Source of the DNA: HGM04593 sp045533955
GTDB taxonomy: Bacteria > Bacteroidota > Bacteroidia > Bacteroidales > Bacteroidaceae
NCBI GenBank assembly: GCA_045533955.1
Contig: JAZSIU010000073.1
Span: 1 to 44,222, forward strand
Reading direction: 5' to 3'
DNA: 44,222 bases
The notes under the pieces: model-generated
Database searches by the model: none
Told to the model about the DNA's origin: nothing
What the model saw: the letters and a program-made list of their open reading frames with translations, nothing else
Program-made: the position numbers and the translations under genes
Shown here: positions 6,204-15,025 of the stretch, one piece after another
Numbering within the stretch: the stretch's first letter is position 1
Layout: every line of letters starts with the position of its first letter

Positions 6204-7709
6204 TTAATATGTCCTTGTCTCGTAGAGACGCTCTTTTTGGCTCATTGCTGCCAGCCTCTGAACCTCGCTCAGTTGCAGCATCATAGCCTCGGCCAGACGC
6301 GTGCCATACTCGCTGTCGGCAAGGTAGCAGTGGGCAGCGTGTCGGTATTTTATATTCTCGCTCACGGGCAACATATCCTCGGCTGTGTTCGAGATTAAAA
6401 GGGCGCGCTTATCCTCGCTCATAAGTCTGTACAGATTACCCGGCTGACGGAAACAATCGTCGGTGCGCTCGTCGTAGGGGTTGTAGCGCATACTCTCGCC
6501 CGTCGCATCGCAGTGAGCGTATTGGGCGCTGCCCACACTCCACTCGCCTATACTGTTGGGCGAATAGCCTTTTGTCGGGCCCTCGTTGCCATCGACGCGC
6601 ATAGCACCGTCGCGGTGAAAGCTGTGCAGAGGGCAGCGCGGGCGGTTCACGGGTATCTGGTCGTGATTTACGCCCAATCGGTAGCGCTGTGCGTCGCCGT
6701 ATGAGAATAATCGTCCCTGAAGCAGTTTATCGGGCGAGAGTCCGATGCCCGGCACAATGTGCGCGGGGTTAAAGGCTGCCTGCTCAACCTCGGCAAAGTA
6801 GTTCGAGGGGTTGCGGTTGAGTTCGAGCACACCCACCTCAATGAGCGGATAATCCTTGTGGCTCCACACTTTTGTAACGTCAAAGGGATTCTCGCAGTGC
6901 CTACGGGCCTGTTCCTCGGTCATTATCTGAAAATAGAGCGTCCAACGGGGGAAATTACCCGCCTCGATAGCTGCGAAAAGGTCGCGCCCGTGGCTCTCGC
7001 GGTCTTTTGCTATTATTGCCGCAGCCTCGGCATTTGTAAGGTTTTTTATACCTTGTTGGGTGCGAAAGTGAAATTTTACCCACACGCGCCTGCCCTCGCT
7101 GTTTATGAGACTGTATGTGTGCGACCCGAACCCGTGCATATTGCGGTACGAGGCGGGGATTCCGCGGTCGGACATTACAATTGTTACCTGATGCAGTGCC
7201 TCGGGCAGCATTGTCCAAAAGTCCCAATTGCTCTGTGGCGAACGCAGATTGGTCTGCGGGTCGCGCTTTATGGCGTGATTAAGGTCGGGGAATTGCAGTG
7301 GGTCGCGCAGAAAAAATACGGGGGTGTTGTTACCCACAAGGTCCCAATTACCCTCGTCGGTGTAAAATTTTATCGCAAAGCCTCGAATGTCGCGCTCGGC
7401 GTCGGCGGCGCCTCGCTCGCCCGCCACTGTCGAGAAGCGCACAAATACGTCGGTGCTTTTTCCAATATGCGAAAAGAGCGAGGCGCAGGTATAATCCGTT
7501 ACGTCGTGCGTTGTAACGAATTTTCCGAATGCTCCACTACCCTTTGCGTGCATACGACGCTCTGGGATTACCTCGCGGTCGAAATGAGCGAGTTTTTCTA
7601 TCAGCCAATTATCTTCGAGAAGAATTGGGCCGCGACTACCTGCGGTGAGCGAGTTTGTGTTATCGGTAACTATTGCTCCCGATTCATTGGTAAGATTTTT
7701 TTTGTTCAT
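6204..7709 (-). CDS. katA: Heme catalase (small-subunit, monofunctional)
   Basis: This enzyme converts two hydrogen peroxide molecules to water and oxygen. The 501-residue length fits small-subunit catalases. The distal histidine is H54 in ERRMHAKGSGAFG, the catalytic asparagine is N127 in VGNNTPVFF, and the proximal heme-ligating tyrosine is Y337 in RLFSYGDAQRYRLG. No signal peptide is present, so it is cytoplasmic. It lies downstream of mutS on the same strand but separated by 80 nt containing a 10-bp hairpin that ends only 7 nt before the katA ATG. No oxyR gene is in the window. Confidence 0.97.
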   Translation of the reverse strand: MNKKNLTNESGAIVTDNTNSLTAGSRGPILLEDNWLIEKLAHFDREVIPERRMHAKGSGAFGKFVTTHDVTDYTCASLFSHIGKSTDVFVRFSTVAGERGAADAERDIRGFAIKFYTDEGNWDLVGNNTPVFFLRDPLQFPDLNHAIKRDPQTNLRSPQSNWDFWTMLPEALHQVTIVMSDRGIPASYRNMHGFGSHTYSLINSEGRRVWVKFHFRTQQGIKNLTNAEAAAIIAKDRESHGRDLFAAIEAGNFPRWTLYFQIMTEEQARRHCENPFDVTKVWSHKDYPLIEVGVLELNRNPSNYFAEVEQAAFNPAHIVPGIGLSPDKLLQGRLFSYGDAQRYRLGVNHDQIPVNRPRCPLHSFHRDGAMRVDGNEGPTKGYSPNSIGEWSVGSAQYAHCDATGESMRYNPYDERTDDCFRQPGNLYRLMSEDKRALLISNTAEDMLPVSENIKYRHAAHCYLADSEYGTRLAEAMMLQLSEVQRLAAMSQKERLYETRTY

Positions 7710-7716
7710 AAATAAA

Positions 7717-7745
7717 GCTGTTAAGAATTTTTTAATCTTAACAGC
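7717..7745 (-). terminator. Hairpin between mutS and katA (terminator or leader structure)
   Basis: GCTGTTAAGA (7717-7726) and TCTTAACAGC (7736-7745) form a perfect 10-bp stem with a 9-nt AT loop. On the minus strand it is followed by TTTATTT and at once by the katA ATG (7709-7707). It could terminate mutS transcription, or as a leader structure affect katA translation because it covers the ribosome-binding region. Confidence 0.6.
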
Positions 7746-7789
7746 CTAATATGTAAAATTGTTCAAGGGTGCACTAAAGCAGGATAATC

Positions 7790-10417
7790 TTATTTTCCCT
7801 TTACTATTCGCTTAATTTCGTTCAGTTTATTGAGTGCCTCGATGGGCGTAAGATTGTTAATGTCGATGCCCAAAATCTCGTCGCGCACCCCCGCAAGAAC
7901 AGGGTCGTCCAATTGGAAAAAGCTCAACTGAAGCCCCTCACGACTGTCGGCAATGGCGCCAGCGGCCGAGCTTTTAATCTCGCCCCTATTGTCGGCAGCC
8001 TCGAGTTTCGAGAGAATTTGCTCGCTGCGCTTGACGATGCTCTTGGGCATTCCCGCCAATTTTGCAACGTGAATACCAAAGGAGTGCTCGCTTCCGCCGG
8101 GCATCAGCTTGCGCAGAAAAATCACTCGTCCGTCAATCTCTTTTACCGACACATTAAAGTTTTTTATGCGTGCGAAGCTCTTTTCCATCTCGTTCAGCTC
8201 GTGGTAGTGGGTGGCGAAGAGAGTGCGTGCCCTACCCTTGTCCGACTCGTGAATGTGTTCGACAATTGCCCAAGCAATGGACATTCCATCGTATGTTGAT
8301 GTTCCGCGTCCAAGCTCGTCGAAGAGTACAAGGCTTCGGGGCGATAGATTGTTAAGAATATTCGCAGCCTCGGTCATTTCGACCATAAAGGTTGATTCTC
8401 CGGCCGATATATTATCGCTCGCACCAACACGTGTAAAGATTTTATCAACAATTCCCACCGTTGCGCTATCGGCCGGGACGAAGCATCCTATCTGTGCCAT
8501 AAGGGTGATGAGCGCCGTCTGACGCAGAAGCGCCGACTTTCCGGCCATATTGGGACCCGTAACTATTATTATCTGCTGTGTGTTGCTGTCGAGATAAAGG
8601 TCGTTGGGAACGTAATTCTCGCCCACAGCCATCTGACGCTCAATTACAGGGTGGCGACCCTGCTTAATGTCAAGAATATCATCCTCGGAAATTACGGGGC
8701 GGATATATTTATAGGCACGCGACACGTTGGCAAAGGAGAGTAGTACATCGAGGCGCGCAAGATGCGTTGCATTGAGCTGAATAGAGTGTATATACTCGGC
8801 CAACGACGCGACAAGCTCGCTGTAAATTTTTGTTTCGAGTGTAAGGATTTTTTCTTCGGCACCGAGGATTTTTTCTTCATATTCCTTGAGTTCTTGAGTA
8901 ATGTAACGCTCGGCGTTTACGAGTGTCTGCTTGCGTATCCACTCTTGCGGGACATTATCTTTGTAAGTATTTCTTACCTCTATATAATATCCAAAGACAT
9001 TATTGAACGATATTTTCAGGCTGGGAATGCCCGTGCGCTCGCTCTCGCGCTGTTGCAGTTGCATAAGATAATCCTTGCCGTTGTAAGCAATTGCACGAAG
9101 CTCGTCGAGCTGCGCATCGACCCCCGAGGCAATTACACCGCCTTTATTCAAGAGAAGGGGCGGTTCGGGAACAATCTCGCGCACAATTCTCTCGCGAATA
9201 TCGGCACAACAGTCGAGCTGCGCACCTATCTGTTTAATTACGCTGTTCGAGGATGCCTCGCAAGCATTTTTTATAGGCTCAATAGCCTGCAAAGCCAATT
9301 TCAACTGCACAAGCTCGCGCGGAGAGACACGCGCTGCGGCTACCTTCGAAATTATGCGCTCGAGGTCGCCTATCTGACGCAGATTCTCGTCGATAATATC
9401 GCGGAATTGAGGTTCGCGGAAATAATACTCGACAATGTCGAGGCGCTCGTCGATGGGCTTTTTATCCTTAAGCGGAAAAACCATCCAGCGCTTGAGCAGA
9501 CGCGCGCCCATAGCCGTAACCGTGCGGTCGATGACCGAGAGGAGCGACGAGCCTCCCTCGTGCATAGAACCCAAAAGCTCGAGGCTGCGAATAGTAAATT
9601 TATCGAGCCGCACGTAACGCTCCTCCTCGATGCGCGAAATATTGCGTATGTGCGATATTTGCGTGTGCAGCGTAACGCTCAGATAATGCAGCACGGCACC
9701 CGCTGCAATTACTCCGCTGCGCAGATGCGAAATTCCGAATCCTTTCAGATTTTTTGTTTCGAAATGTTTAGTCAGCTTCTCGGTGGCAAATTCATCGGTA
9801 AAGACCCAATCATCGAGCTCGAAAGTAAGATTCTTATTGCCGAAGCACTCCTCGAAGCGGCTTTTCATTCCACGCTCATAAAGAACCTCCTTCGGGCTGA
9901 AATTTATGAGCAGCTTCTCGACATAATCGAACGTACCCTCGGCAACTAAAAATTCGCCGGTCGAAATATCCAAAAAGGCGACGCCGCACATCGGACGGCC
10001 GAAATGTACGGCTGCAAGGAAATTATTCTCTTTATGGTCGAGCACATTATCGTTTATGGAGACACCCGGGGTAACAAGCTCGGTTATTCCGCGCTTCACA
10101 AGTTTCTTTGCGAGCTTGGGGTCCTCGAGCTGGTCGCATATAGCCACACGCTTGCCCGCACGGATGAGCTTGGGAAGATAAGTGTCGAGCGCGTGAAAAG
10201 GAAAGCCCGCCATCTCAATGGGTGCAAAAGCCTCGGCCTTACCGTTTGAACGCTTCGTCAGGGTAATTCCCAATATCTCGGATGCAAGGATTGCATCGGC
10301 ACAATATGTCTCGTAAAAATCGCCGCAACGAAACAACATAATCGCATCGGGATGTTTAGCCTTCAGGTCATAGAATTGTCGCATCATTGGCGTCATTGCT
10401 ACCTCTTTTTCTGCCAT
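7790..10417 (-). CDS. mutS: DNA mismatch repair ATPase MutS
   Basis: MutS recognises mismatches and recruits MutL. The start at 10417 (MAEKEV...) is preferred to a further-upstream in-frame codon at 10453, which lies in the promoter region. The 875-residue protein has all MutS domains. The N-terminal mismatch-reading motif GDFYE comes early in domain I, followed by connector, lever and clamp regions. The ATPase has Walker A TGPNMAGKS at about residue 620 and Walker B LVLFDELGRGTST. QLSFFQL near the C-terminus resembles a beta-clamp-binding peptide. A near-consensus -7 (TATCTTCG, 10449-10442 on the minus strand) lies upstream. Confidence 0.97.
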   Translation of the reverse strand: MAEKEVAMTPMMRQFYDLKAKHPDAIMLFRCGDFYETYCADAILASEILGITLTKRSNGKAEAFAPIEMAGFPFHALDTYLPKLIRAGKRVAICDQLEDPKLAKKLVKRGITELVTPGVSINDNVLDHKENNFLAAVHFGRPMCGVAFLDISTGEFLVAEGTFDYVEKLLINFSPKEVLYERGMKSRFEECFGNKNLTFELDDWVFTDEFATEKLTKHFETKNLKGFGISHLRSGVIAAGAVLHYLSVTLHTQISHIRNISRIEEERYVRLDKFTIRSLELLGSMHEGGSSLLSVIDRTVTAMGARLLKRWMVFPLKDKKPIDERLDIVEYYFREPQFRDIIDENLRQIGDLERIISKVAAARVSPRELVQLKLALQAIEPIKNACEASSNSVIKQIGAQLDCCADIRERIVREIVPEPPLLLNKGGVIASGVDAQLDELRAIAYNGKDYLMQLQQRESERTGIPSLKISFNNVFGYYIEVRNTYKDNVPQEWIRKQTLVNAERYITQELKEYEEKILGAEEKILTLETKIYSELVASLAEYIHSIQLNATHLARLDVLLSFANVSRAYKYIRPVISEDDILDIKQGRHPVIERQMAVGENYVPNDLYLDSNTQQIIIVTGPNMAGKSALLRQTALITLMAQIGCFVPADSATVGIVDKIFTRVGASDNISAGESTFMVEMTEAANILNNLSPRSLVLFDELGRGTSTYDGMSIAWAIVEHIHESDKGRARTLFATHYHELNEMEKSFARIKNFNVSVKEIDGRVIFLRKLMPGGSEHSFGIHVAKLAGMPKSIVKRSEQILSKLEAADNRGEIKSSAAGAIADSREGLQLSFFQLDDPVLAGVRDEILGIDINNLTPIEALNKLNEIKRIVKGK

Positions 10418-10555
10418 AAATATTTTTTGAAAATAATGTCGCGAAGATAGCACTATTTTCTTAAAAAAATTTCAAATGTCCCACAAGAGCACAAAAAAAA
10501 TCTTGGCAGTTCAATAATTGAATATATAATATCGCTCAGTGTTACTTTTTTTACT

Positions 10556-10563
10556 TAAATTTG
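10556..10563 (+). promoter_or_regulatory. -7 element of the leuS operon promoter
   Basis: TAAATTTG matches TAnnTTTG, 62 nt upstream of the leuS ATG. No TTTG stands 20 nt upstream. The leader would begin near 10570 with a 7-bp hairpin (10570-10576 with 10580-10586, CTTATAC/GTATAAG). Confidence 0.5.
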
Positions 10564-10624
10564 CAGGCTCTTATACTTTGTATAAGGCAACGTAAAAAGA
10601 CAAAATAAAAAATTTAATATAATT

Positions 10625-13456
10625 ATGGGATACAATTTTAACGGAATCGAGAAAAAGTGGCAACAGCGATGGAAAGAAAATAACACCTATCGCATAACCG
10701 AGAATAGTGAGAAAGAGAAATTCTATGTGCTGAATATGTTCCCCTATCCGTCGGGAGCAGGATTGCACGTCGGACACCCATTGGGATATATTGCATCGGA
10801 CATTTTTGCACGCTACAAGCGACTGCAAGGATACAACGTGCTTAACCCTATGGGATACGACGCTTACGGTCTTCCCGCCGAGCAGTATGCCATACAGACA
10901 GGACAGCATCCGCAGGTAACAACCGAACAAAATATTGCAAGATACCGCGAGCAGCTCGACAAAATAGGCTTTTCGTTCGATTGGGAGCGCGAGATTCGTA
11001 CCTGCGACCCGGAATATTACCATTGGACACAGTGGGCATTCATAAAAATGTTCAACCACTACTACGATAATGCAGCAAAATGCTGTAAGCCCATAAGCGA
11101 ACTTATAGAAAAGCTATCGACCGGTGGCACAGCATCAATCGACGCAGCCTGTACCGAGGAACTCAATATCACAGCCTCAGATTGGAACGCAATGGACCAC
11201 AAGGCCCAACAAGAGACGCTTATGAATTGGCGTATAGCATTCTTAAATGAGACAATGGTCAATTGGTGCCCCAAGCTCGGCACCGTGCTTGCCAACGACG
11301 AGGTTGTCGATGGAGTATCGGAGCGCGGTGGTTACCCCGTTGTACAAAAAAAGATGAAACAGTGGTGTCTGCGAGTATCGGCCTACGCACAGCGCCTGCT
11401 CGACGGCCTCGACAAGATAGATTGGACCGAGTCGCTTAAAGAGACACAGCGCAATTGGATAGGCCGAAGCGAGGGAACAGAAATGCAATTCCGCATAAAG
11501 GACAGCGACGTAGAATTTACCATCTTCACCACCCGCGCCGACACAATATTCGGTGTAACATTTATGGTACTTGCCCCCGAGAGCGAGTTTGTAGCACAGC
11601 TCACCACCGAGGCACAAAAAGAGACCGTCGAGGCTTACATAGACCGCACTAAAAAACGCACCGAGCGCGAGCGTATGATAGACCGCAAAGTAACCGGAGT
11701 ATTTACAGGCTCGTATGCAATAAATCCCATCACCGGCGAGGAGATACCCGTGTGGGTGAGCGACTATGTACTCTCGGGCTACGGAACAGGAGCCATAATG
11801 GCCGTTCCCGCACACGACAGCCGCGACTACGCCTTTGCCAAACATTTCGGCATTGAGATACGTCCGCTCATCGAGGGGTGCGACGTAAGTGAGGAGAGCT
11901 TCGACGCCAAAGAGGGCATTATGACAAACTCGCCCACAGCAGCGTTTGCCAACTGCAAGCTCAACCTCAACGGCCTCACCGTAAAAGAAGCAATAGCAGC
12001 CACAAAAGCCTACGTTACCGAGAATAATCTTGGTCGCGTCAAGGTCAACTACCGTCTGCGCGACGCAATTTTCAGCCGTCAGCGCTATTGGGGCGAACCC
12101 TTCCCCATCTACTACAAAAACGGCATCCCCTGCCCCATCCCCGAAGAGTGCCTGCCCCTTGAACTTCCCGAGGTAGAAAAATTCCTCCCCACCGAGAGCG
12201 GCGAGCCCCCATTGGGACACGCTAAAATATGGGCGTGGGATACAGTAGGCAACTGCGTAACCGACAAAGCAAACATCAACAACGCAACAATATTCCCCCT
12301 CGAGCTCAACACAATGCCCGGCTTTGCAGGCTCAAGCGCCTACTATCTGCGTTATATGGACCCTCGCAACCACACAGCTCTCGTATCGAGCGAGGCCGAT
12401 AAATATTGGCAAAATGTCGACCTTTACGTCGGCGGAACCGAGCACGCAACAGGACACCTCATCTACTCGAGATTCTGGAATATGTTCCTCTTCGACCTTG
12501 GAGCAAGCGTAAAAGAAGAACCGTTCCAGAAACTCATCAATCAGGGAATGATTCAGGGCCGAAGCAATTTTGTCTATCGCATAAAAGATACAAACACATT
12601 CGTCTCGCTGAACCTTGCAAAAGAGTACGACGTAACCCCCATACACGTAGATGTAAACATTGTATCGAACGATATTTTGGATATTGACGCTTTCCGCGCT
12701 TGGCGCCCCGACTATAAAGACGCAGAATTTATTCTGGAGAATGGAAAATACATCTGCGGATGGGCCATCGAGAAGATGAGTAAGTCGATGTACAACGTTG
12801 TTAACCCCGACACCATTGTCGAGAAATATGGTGCCGACACACTGCGTCTGTACGAGATGTTCCTCGGCCCCATCGAGCAGTCTAAGCCGTGGGACACAAA
12901 CGGCATCGACGGTTGCCACCGCTTCCTGCGCAAGCTGTGGAACCTCTTCTTCGACAAAGACGACAATCTTATCGTAAACGACGAGGCCCCCACAAAAGAG
13001 GAGCTAAAATCACTGCACAAACTCATTAAAAAAGCAACCGAGGATATCCCCGCATTCTCGTACAACACAGCAGTGAGCGCATTTATGATATGCACAAACG
13101 AACTAAGCGCACTAAAATGCAACAAACGAGCAATCTTAGAGCAATTCGTAATTGTGCTTGCACCCTTTGCACCCCATATTTGCGAGGAACTTTGGGAGAT
13201 TTTAGGCCACACAACCACGGTGTGCGACGCCGAGTGGCCCGCCTTTAATGCCGACTATCTGAAAGAAGATACAATAAAATATACAATCTCGTTCAACGGA
13301 AAAGCCCGCTTCACAATGGAATTTGCAGCCGACGCCGATAAAGCAGACATCGAGGCTCAGGTGCTTGCCAACGAACAGACCGCAAAATATCTCGACGGAA
13401 AGGCAGTAAAGAAGATGATTGTCGTACCCAAGAAAATAGTAAACATAGTTTTTTGA
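10625..13456 (+). CDS. leuS: Leucyl-tRNA synthetase
   Basis: This class I synthetase charges tRNA-Leu. The 943-residue protein carries the HIGH-type motif HVGH at 48-51, a CP1 editing domain in the middle (threonine-rich TTRADTIFGVTFMVLAPES), and KMSKS at 717-721 before the anticodon-binding helical domain. An insertion around residues 155-200 (ELIEKLSTGG onwards) lies inside the catalytic core region. It is the first gene of a four-gene unit; yitT begins 22 nt after its stop. Its coding strand is rich in A and C. Confidence 0.97.
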   Translation: MGYNFNGIEKKWQQRWKENNTYRITENSEKEKFYVLNMFPYPSGAGLHVGHPLGYIASDIFARYKRLQGYNVLNPMGYDAYGLPAEQYAIQTGQHPQVTTEQNIARYREQLDKIGFSFDWEREIRTCDPEYYHWTQWAFIKMFNHYYDNAAKCCKPISELIEKLSTGGTASIDAACTEELNITASDWNAMDHKAQQETLMNWRIAFLNETMVNWCPKLGTVLANDEVVDGVSERGGYPVVQKKMKQWCLRVSAYAQRLLDGLDKIDWTESLKETQRNWIGRSEGTEMQFRIKDSDVEFTIFTTRADTIFGVTFMVLAPESEFVAQLTTEAQKETVEAYIDRTKKRTERERMIDRKVTGVFTGSYAINPITGEEIPVWVSDYVLSGYGTGAIMAVPAHDSRDYAFAKHFGIEIRPLIEGCDVSEESFDAKEGIMTNSPTAAFANCKLNLNGLTVKEAIAATKAYVTENNLGRVKVNYRLRDAIFSRQRYWGEPFPIYYKNGIPCPIPEECLPLELPEVEKFLPTESGEPPLGHAKIWAWDTVGNCVTDKANINNATIFPLELNTMPGFAGSSAYYLRYMDPRNHTALVSSEADKYWQNVDLYVGGTEHATGHLIYSRFWNMFLFDLGASVKEEPFQKLINQGMIQGRSNFVYRIKDTNTFVSLNLAKEYDVTPIHVDVNIVSNDILDIDAFRAWRPDYKDAEFILENGKYICGWAIEKMSKSMYNVVNPDTIVEKYGADTLRLYEMFLGPIEQSKPWDTNGIDGCHRFLRKLWNLFFDKDDNLIVNDEAPTKEELKSLHKLIKKATEDIPAFSYNTAVSAFMICTNELSALKCNKRAILEQFVIVLAPFAPHICEELWEILGHTTTVCDAEWPAFNADYLKEDTIKYTISFNGKARFTMEFAADADKADIEAQVLANEQTAKYLDGKAVKKMIVVPKKIVNIVF

Positions 13457-13478
13457 TAAATTAAAATCATAAAGAATT

Positions 13479-14447
13479 ATGGCTAAGTTATTCATCCCAA
13501 AGACTGACATTGCCGGCGAAATAAAAAGTTATCTTACAATAACCATAGGACTTATTATCTATGCTATTTCGTGGAACTTTTTTATGAGCCCCTTTCAATT
13601 CCTTATTGGAGGCGTTACAGGTATCGGAGCCATCGTACAATACTCCATCGGAATACCTATGCAATATACCTATTTCTGCATAAATGTAGTGCTGATAATT
13701 ATAGCTATATGGCAGTTGGGATTTAAATTCTGCATAAAGACAATCTACGCCATTGTGATGCTCACGCTGTTCTTGAGCCTTTTTCAGGAACTTTTCAGAG
13801 AGCAGAACGCCTTCACCATTCTGGGCCCGACAAAGCAGCTTGAATCGTGCTTGGTAGGCTCGATATTCACCGGAATAGGAATTGCACTGTGCTTCCTTAG
13901 CAACGGTAGCACGGGAGGCGTGGATATTGTGGCAGCAATAGTAAATAAATATAAAGACGTCAGTTTCGGGCGGGCGATGCTCTATATTGATATTTGCATA
14001 ATCACAAGCGGATATTTCTTGGTACCCTCGAACGGTTCCGAGTCAATAGGCCTTGCAAAGGTATTTTATGGATACATCAACCTTGTTATAGTGAACGTAT
14101 CGCTCGACTATATGGTGAACAGCAATCGTCAGATGGTACAATTCTTTATCTTCTCGAATAAATACGAAGAGATTGGATATTATATCACCCGACAGCTTCG
14201 CCGAGGCGTTACACTGCTCGACTCGGTTGGTTTCTACTCGAAAAGCGAGGGAAAAGTAATAACAACAATAACCCGCGCCAATCAGACAAACGAACTTTAC
14301 AGCATTGTAAAGCAAATTGACCCCAATGCTCTTGTATCACAAATGAAAGTAATGGGCGTTTATGGCAACGGATTCGACAAAATAAAGACAAAAGCCAAAA
14401 AACTAAAAACAACCGAAGAGCTTGAAGCAAGCGAAAAAAAAGTATGA
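13479..14447 (+). CDS. YitT family membrane protein (DUF161/DUF2179)
   Basis: The 322-residue protein has about six hydrophobic segments in the first 210 residues, with family-typical SPFQFLIGGVTGIGAIVQY early and STGGVDIVAAIVNKY in the middle. A soluble cytoplasmic domain (about 215-305) follows, with RRGVTLLDSVGFYSKSEGK, the DUF2179 part thought to bind small ligands. The substrate is unknown for this family. The gene overlaps rdgB by 4 nt (ATGA), indicating translational coupling within leuS-yitT-rdgB-porZ-like. Confidence 0.9.
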   Translation: MAKLFIPKTDIAGEIKSYLTITIGLIIYAISWNFFMSPFQFLIGGVTGIGAIVQYSIGIPMQYTYFCINVVLIIIAIWQLGFKFCIKTIYAIVMLTLFLSLFQELFREQNAFTILGPTKQLESCLVGSIFTGIGIALCFLSNGSTGGVDIVAAIVNKYKDVSFGRAMLYIDICIITSGYFLVPSNGSESIGLAKVFYGYINLVIVNVSLDYMVNSNRQMVQFFIFSNKYEEIGYYITRQLRRGVTLLDSVGFYSKSEGKVITTITRANQTNELYSIVKQIDPNALVSQMKVMGVYGNGFDKIKTKAKKLKTTEELEASEKKV

Positions 14448-15025
14448 AATTGGTATTTGCTACAAACAATAAGCACAAGCTGCAAGAGGTGCGCGACATT
14501 ATCGGGAGTGGGGTAGAGGTACTCTCACTCGCCGATATTGATTGCACCGATGATATTCCCGAGACCGCCGAAACGTTAGAGGGAAACGCACTTATAAAAG
14601 CCCGTTACATTTTCGAGAAATACGGAGCAAACTGTTTCGCCGACGACACAGGCCTCGAGGTAGAAGCTCTTGAAGGCGCCCCGGGAGTATATTCGGCCCG
14701 ATACGCAGGCGATGGGCACGACTCCGAGGCCAATATGAACAAACTTTTAGAGAATTTAACAGGAGAAAATAACCGCTCGGCACAATTTCGGACAGTTATT
14801 GCGTTAATAATAGATGGAGAGGAGAAACTCTTCAACGGAATTGTAAAAGGAGAGATTACCCGCGAGAAACGAGGCGCCTCGGGATTCGGATACGACCCTA
14901 TTTTCGTTCCCGAAGGATACAAAGAGAGCTTCGCCCAGATGGAGAGCAGTACAAAAAACAGTATCAGCCATCGCTACCGCGCAACAAAGCAATTAAGCGA
15001 TTATTTAAAGGAATTATATGATTAG
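14444..15025 (+). CDS. rdgB: Non-canonical purine NTP pyrophosphatase
   Basis: RdgB/HAM1 enzymes hydrolyse dITP, ITP and XTP to keep deaminated purines out of DNA and RNA. At 193 residues the length is normal. The N-terminal FATNNKHKLQEV, the metal-binding ADDTGLEVEALEGAPGVYSA, and the late GASGFGYDPIFVP and SHRYRA motifs are all present. It overlaps yitT upstream by 4 nt and the following gene by 8 nt. Confidence 0.96.
   Translation: MKLVFATNNKHKLQEVRDIIGSGVEVLSLADIDCTDDIPETAETLEGNALIKARYIFEKYGANCFADDTGLEVEALEGAPGVYSARYAGDGHDSEANMNKLLENLTGENNRSAQFRTVIALIIDGEEKLFNGIVKGEITREKRGASGFGYDPIFVPEGYKESFAQMESSTKNSISHRYRATKQLSDYLKELYD

Noticed and set aside
6759..7715. A 318-codon open frame on the plus strand opposite katA
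   Set aside because: Catalase on the other strand has all catalytic residues; this is an antisense shadow of its codon usage.
8762..9949. A 395-codon open frame on the plus strand opposite mutS
   Set aside because: It mirrors the MutS lever and clamp region; no family motif and no promoter or ribosome-binding context.
11243..12220. A 325-codon open frame on the minus strand opposite leuS
   Set aside because: Antisense shadow of the leucyl-tRNA synthetase editing region.
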